DNA of 64,000 bases from Chryseobacterium sp. MYb264 (GTDB lineage Bacteria > Bacteroidota > Bacteroidia > Flavobacteriales > Weeksellaceae). The notes beneath the pieces were generated by a model. It ran no database searches and was not told where the DNA came from. It worked only from the letters and a program-made list of their open reading frames with translations. How positions within the stretch are numbered: position 1 is the stretch's first letter; each line of letters begins with the position of its first letter. Below are positions 60,547-64,000 of this stretch, piece after piece. Location of the stretch: NCBI RefSeq assembly GCF_035974275.1, contig NZ_CP142422.1, positions 1,364,001 through 1,428,000 of the forward strand, in the 5' to 3' direction. A program made the translations under genes and the position numbers.

Positions 60547-61110
60547 ATGATAAAAACATTCATTAAAATTGTAAAAATAATTTTCTGTGGATTGCTGTTA
60601 TGGTTTGTGATTCATTCTACTTATATCACGATTGACGGATTGAGTGATGAAGGTAAAAAAGCCGATATAGCCGTTATTTTAGGCAATAAAGTAAACGAAG
60701 ACGGAACGTTGTCTACCCGATTGGAAAAGAGACTCGAAAGCGGACTTGAATTGTACAAAAATCATCGGGTCAAAAAAATTCTCGTAAGCGGAGGATTGGG
60801 AAAAGAAGGTTTTTATGAAGGTGATAAAATGAAGGAATTTCTTGTATCAAAGGGAGTTCCCAATTCATTGATTATGGTTGATAATTTTGGAAATAATACA
60901 AGAGCTACCGTTGAAAACACCATGCAGTTGAAGAAAAAATTACAGTTTAAAAGTCTTATTGTCATCTCCCAATATTTTCATGTCACACGAACAAAGAAAC
61001 TTTTTGAGGATAAAGGTTTTTTGGAAGTTAGCAGTGCGAGTCCGAAATATTTTGAATGGCGTGATCTGTATGCTATACTTAGAGAATTTCCTGCTTATTA
61101 TACGCAATAA
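60547..61110 (+). CDS. YdcF/SanA family protein (DUF218)
   Basis: A 187-residue protein with an N-terminal membrane helix and a DUF218 domain: ADIAVILGNKVNEDGTLSTRLEKRLESGLELYKNHRVKKILVSGG, ALVV-like VSKGVPNSLIMVDNFGNNTRATVENT, and LIVISQYFHVTRTKKLF. The family includes SanA, linked to envelope barrier function. It probably lies in the inner membrane facing the periplasm. Confidence 0.9.
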   Translation: MIKTFIKIVKIIFCGLLLWFVIHSTYITIDGLSDEGKKADIAVILGNKVNEDGTLSTRLEKRLESGLELYKNHRVKKILVSGGLGKEGFYEGDKMKEFLVSKGVPNSLIMVDNFGNNTRATVENTMQLKKKLQFKSLIVISQYFHVTRTKKLFEDKGFLEVSSASPKYFEWRDLYAILREFPAYYTQ

Positions 61111-61115
61111 ATAAC

Positions 61116-61140
61116 TTGGGCAGGCTATCAGCCCACCCAA
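61116..61140. terminator. bidirectional hairpin terminator
   Basis: TTGGG/CCCAA outer and GGCT/AGCC inner stems, 61116-61140, between convergent genes at 61110 and 61144. Confidence 0.6.
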
Positions 61141-61143
61141 ACT

Positions 61144-61740
61144 TTATTTCTTTAACTCCAGCAATAAATTTTCAATCTGCTTAATGTATTTCCCATAAAA
61201 GGCCTTAAACCAATATTTTCCCATTAAAAATAACAGTGGCATTACAATGACCATTGTTCCGACCAGAATGCTTGCAATTTTAAGATCCGACAAAGGAACC
61301 GGTCGCGGAATAAACTCCAGTACAATAATGATCTCACACACCAAAAATGGAACAAATGACAGATAAAACGAAAGATAATACTGCTTATTCAGATCAAACT
61401 GATGCAGCAGATCCTGCAGGCTGTCATACGTTTTCATCATCGTGTCGGTCATGTTTTTATACAGTTTAAAAAACTGACTGTAAAAGAAAAACGTCACAAA
61501 CACCATCGATGCTACGAGAATAGTAATGTAAAATTTAAACTTAAAAGGACCCTGAGACAATGCTATCAAAGCAAAAGCAAAGACAAAAATCCCCACAGTC
61601 GACCAGAATTCCATCCGCATATTTTTTCGTATTTTTTCGAGCGGAAGATGGATCTTTTTTTTATGCTCCATGCTGATTTCGGGAGTTTCTTCAAGAGAAT
61701 CGTCCTCATTCCATGTATTTTTTAGGTCATCAATATTCAT
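61144..61740 (-). CDS. membrane protein downstream of an ECF sigma factor, 198 aa
   Basis: A 198-residue protein with about four transmembrane helices (about 47-63, 70-92, 128-148, 160-180) after a charged cytosolic N-terminus (MNIDDLKNTWNEDDS). It follows the ECF sigma gene by 57 bp on the same strand. The MxxDxLKxxWN-type start recurs in proteins encoded behind Bacteroidetes ECF sigma genes, so an anti-sigma or accessory role is suspected (inference). Confidence 0.72.
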   Translation of the reverse strand: MNIDDLKNTWNEDDSLEETPEISMEHKKKIHLPLEKIRKNMRMEFWSTVGIFVFAFALIALSQGPFKFKFYITILVASMVFVTFFFYSQFFKLYKNMTDTMMKTYDSLQDLLHQFDLNKQYYLSFYLSFVPFLVCEIIIVLEFIPRPVPLSDLKIASILVGTMVIVMPLLFLMGKYWFKAFYGKYIKQIENLLLELKK

Positions 61741-61797
61741 TGTTGTTGATTTAATAAGTTACTATAGAAATTCAGATTAATAAAATTCTGAATTTTC

Positions 61798-62289
61798 TTA
61801 TTTTGAGTTTAAGATATCTTTCAGTTTATTTTTGGCGCGATTCATTTTCACCCGCACATTTCCTTCTGAGATTCCCATCTGCTCTGCGATTTCCCTTCCC
61901 GAAAAATCTTCGAGATAGTAAAAGATAAAAGCTTTGTCAATGGGGTTCAGCTGATGAATAGCATCATACATTTTGCTCAGTCGCTCCTCTTTTTCAGAAT
62001 CATAATCCTCCTGTACAATTTTGTAATTGGTAAAATCTTCATTTCCGATAAAACTTCTTTTTTTCTCAGATTTAAGGAAAATAATAGCTGTATTTAATGC
62101 CACTCTGTATAACCATGTAGAAAATTCACTTTCACCTTTAAAATTCGGATAAGCTTTCCACACCTGAAACGTGATCTCCTGAAAAAGATCATCTCGGTCG
62201 TCTTTATCATCCATGTACATTTTGGAAATCTTAAAAATGATTCCTTTATGCTTTTCAATTTTAGCGAGAAATTCTTGTTCTAAAGTCAT
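61798..62289 (-). CDS. RNA polymerase sigma factor, ECF subfamily
   Basis: A 163-residue ECF sigma factor. Region 2 includes RDDLFQEITFQVWKAYPNFKGESEFSTWLYRVALNTAIIFLK. Region 4 includes LNPIDKAFIFYYLEDFSGREIAEQMGISEGNVRVKMNRAKNKLKDIL. Both are complete. It is co-directional with the membrane protein gene at 61144. The upstream 529 bp (62290-62818) hold a C-rich, low-complexity segment (about 62380-62460) of unknown meaning and no ORF. Confidence 0.93.
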   Translation of the reverse strand: MTLEQEFLAKIEKHKGIIFKISKMYMDDKDDRDDLFQEITFQVWKAYPNFKGESEFSTWLYRVALNTAIIFLKSEKKRSFIGNEDFTNYKIVQEDYDSEKEERLSKMYDAIHQLNPIDKAFIFYYLEDFSGREIAEQMGISEGNVRVKMNRAKNKLKDILNSK

Positions 62290-62818
62290 GGTTGCTTACT
62301 CTGAAGAGTTAGTTGCTATTAAATGTAAATGTTACAGATTAATGATAAAAATTATTTTTTTTTGGAGCTATTTCCCGCTTTCCCTCATACTCCTCACCCC
62401 AGGCGCTCCACCATCCCCCATCCCCTAAGCCCTCCCACTCTCAAACTCTCCCACCCAGTTGCGGGGTATCCGGTCAATCGGGGCTAGGGATTTGTGCTTC
62501 GATTTAAAGACAAGTGATACAATCAACCGTCTTAAAAATTTTCATCCCATGGAAGATTTTTAATAAGTAGGTTTAACCTAATTTCAAATGTAACCCCAAA
62601 AGGCTCAAAAAGACTTTATTGGATTTAGCGATCAAACTTAAAGATAACAAAAGTGTAAAATCCTTTACTCCTTTTGTGATAAAAAATTTTTACAAACTGA
62701 ATACTAAAAGTTAATTACGAATCAAGAGAAATAAATACCACACTTTTATTTTTAACAGAATTCTTAGTTTTCATGGCTCAGAATTTGTGTTTAACCTATC
62801 ACACCAAAAAATATAAAT
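62290..62818. other. intergenic region with a C-rich segment
   Basis: Bases about 62375-62455 are unusually rich in C (CCAGGCGCTCCACC, CCCCATCCCCTAAGCC, CTCTCCCACCC), followed by GCGGGGTATCCGGTCAATCG. The remainder is AT-rich. No ORF, RNA or repeat copy elsewhere in the window was recognised. Confidence 0.45.
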
Positions 62819-63649
62819 ATGCCTTACATTACAAAACAGAGCGACAAAAATTTTCAATTATATTATGAAGATTTCGGTTCCGGACAACCTATTATTTTAA
62901 TTCACGGCTGGCCTTTAAGCGGAAAATCCTGGGAAATGCAGATTCCTGTGCTCCTTAATCTTGGATACAGGGTTATTTCGTACGACAGAAGAGGATTCGG
63001 GAAATCTTCACCATCCACAGAGGGTTATGATTATGATGGATTAACAACCGATCTTTACGAACTAATCATCCAATTAGAATTGAAAAACGTTATTCTTTTC
63101 GGCTTTTCAATGGGAGGCGGCGAAGTGGTTCGTTATCTTACCAATTACGGTTCCGAAAATGTAGATAAAATCGCTTTAATTTCATCCATTATTCCTTTAG
63201 TTAAACAAAAAGAAGACAATCCTGACGGTGTTCCGCAAGAAAAACTGAATGAGATTATGCAAAATCTGAAAACCGACAGAATTACATTCCTAGAATCTTT
63301 TCACAAAGACTTTTACAATTACGGACTGCTTTCTCAATCAGTCAGCCAGAAACAGCTGGATTATGACTGGACGATCGCCGCATTTGCCAACCCGATTGCC
63401 ACCATAAAATGTGCAGAAAGCTGGGCGAATACAGACTTCCGTCCTGAGCTTCCGAATGTAAACGTGAAAACATTGATCGTACATGGTGATGCCGATAAAA
63501 TAGTTCCAATAGAAACCGCAGGAAAGCAGGCGGCTGAAGGAATTGCAGATAACGATTTTGTAATTATTGACGGTGCTCCACATGGCTTAAATGTCACGCA
63601 TGCCGACGATTTGAATAGCGTTTTAAGTCGGTTTTTAACCACAAAGTAA
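62819..63649 (+). CDS. alpha/beta hydrolase, non-haem chloroperoxidase-like
   Basis: A 276-residue soluble hydrolase with a complete triad: Ser97 in GFSMGGGE, Asp226 in HGDADKIVP, His255 in GAPHGLNVTH. The oxyanion region is ILIHGWPLSGKSWE, and YDRRGFGKSS is typical of the cofactor-free haloperoxidase/esterase group. The substrate is unknown. It has its own terminator at 63687-63717. Confidence 0.92.
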   Translation: MPYITKQSDKNFQLYYEDFGSGQPIILIHGWPLSGKSWEMQIPVLLNLGYRVISYDRRGFGKSSPSTEGYDYDGLTTDLYELIIQLELKNVILFGFSMGGGEVVRYLTNYGSENVDKIALISSIIPLVKQKEDNPDGVPQEKLNEIMQNLKTDRITFLESFHKDFYNYGLLSQSVSQKQLDYDWTIAAFANPIATIKCAESWANTDFRPELPNVNVKTLIVHGDADKIVPIETAGKQAAEGIADNDFVIIDGAPHGLNVTHADDLNSVLSRFLTTK

Positions 63650-63686
63650 CTTTTCTTTCAATAAAAACGATTCTTTAGAATCAAAA

Positions 63687-63717
63687 AAAATCCGCAATAT
63701 ACTCTATTGCGGATTTT
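63687..63717. terminator. bidirectional rho-independent terminator
   Basis: AAAATCCGCAATA (63687-63699), loop of 5, TATTGCGGATTTT (63705-63717), a perfect 13-bp stem with A- and T-runs, between convergent genes. Confidence 0.88.
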
Positions 63718-63807
63718 GATTTATAATGATAAAATATTTCTGAGTTTCAATAATAAACAAGAAAACTAATACACTCCCATTCTAAAACTCTCAAACACTA
63801 AAACTTT

Positions 63808-64000
63808 CTAGAAAATATAATCCGTGCTCAAAAAATTAGAATCATGATCTCTCACAATGGTATTCAATAATTCCTTGTTAGAATCTGTAATTTTTGCGGC
63901 TACCAAAGAACGAATTGAGAACGAACGAAGCGCATCAAAAACAGAAAGCGTACCTTCTGCACTATCTTTTCTTCCGGTAAAAGGGAAAACATCCGGACCT
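63808..64000 (-). CDS. NADP-dependent glyceraldehyde-3-phosphate dehydrogenase-like aldehyde dehydrogenase, C-terminal part (partial)
   Basis: The minus-strand frame enters from the window edge and ends at TAG 63808-63810. The 63 visible residues include GPDVFPFTGRKDSAEGTLSV, DALRSFSIRSLVAAK and the ending STDYIF. The PFTGRKDSAEGTLSV block is characteristic of the GapN-type aldehyde dehydrogenase C-terminus. The catalytic Cys and cofactor site lie outside the window. Confidence 0.8.
   Translation of the reverse strand, partial: GPDVFPFTGRKDSAEGTLSVFDALRSFSIRSLVAAKITDSNKELLNTIVRDHDSNFLSTDYIF

Overview
This window looks like the chromosome of a Bacteroidota bacterium of class Flavobacteriia, most likely Chryseobacterium or a close relative in the Weeksellaceae. 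The DNA is AT-rich. Several promoters carry the Bacteroidetes -7 element TAnnTTTG. Two proteins end in type IX secretion sorting domains. The gene content (monomeric NADP isocitrate dehydrogenase, DUF763, DUF2024, DUF6268, LytS/LytTR pairs, many AHSA1/SRPBCC and PhnB-type VOC proteins, a split LanB) is typical of that group. No tRNA, rRNA, CRISPR array or replication origin was recognised.

Layout. 0-6 kb: Nei/Fpg-type DNA glycosylase, calcium-binding-repeat lipoprotein, and a LytS/LytTR pair divergent from an outer-membrane protein operon. 5.9-6.3 kb: a 26-codon membrane peptide followed by a strongly folded RNA. 6.3-11 kb: MepB, a thioredoxin/DUF2024/MarR redox operon, an AAA ATPase with a YggS-type PLP protein, and lipoproteins. 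11-20 kb: a secreted pectate-lyase-like protein, GcvP and a DcaP-like porin. 20-23.5 kb: DnaJ protein and an ECF sigma operon. 23.5-31.4 kb: S9 peptidase, then a minus-strand block of DoxX, SRPBCC, SDR, VOC and Crp-type regulator genes, including a VOC gene broken by one in-frame stop. 31.5-32.2 kb: a complete 627-bp non-autonomous transposon. 32-40 kb: DUF763, Tpx, secreted proteins, Icd, HxlR/SDR. 40-45 kb: a haem protein operon, a second LytS/LytTR pair and DUF1223/DoxX. 45-48.3 kb: efflux pump, aldo/keto reductase and AraC regulator.

The most interesting part is 48.5-57.3 kb, a compact class I lanthipeptide-type RiPP locus: alpha/beta hydrolase, split LanB (glutamylation and elimination proteins), two GG-leader precursor peptides, and LanC between the precursors. 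It contains no transporter, leader peptidase or obvious immunity gene. Two inverted 192-bp MITEs with 3-bp target duplications flank its first three genes. One supplies the stop codon of the elimination gene and the other sits in the remains of a His-rich gene. A repeat array follows the cluster.

Regulation can partly be read from sequence. Both LytTR systems are associated with 9-bp direct repeats at 21-22 bp pitch, always 27-28 bp upstream of a TAnnTTTG box: one site in front of the first kinase gene, and two sites flanking the second kinase/regulator pair in front of the haem and DUF1223 operons. A TAGTTAGGA element next to the MarR operon's promoters looks like the MarR operator. Dispersed intergenic repeats of at least five families punctuate the window, and some contribute stop codons to neighbouring genes.
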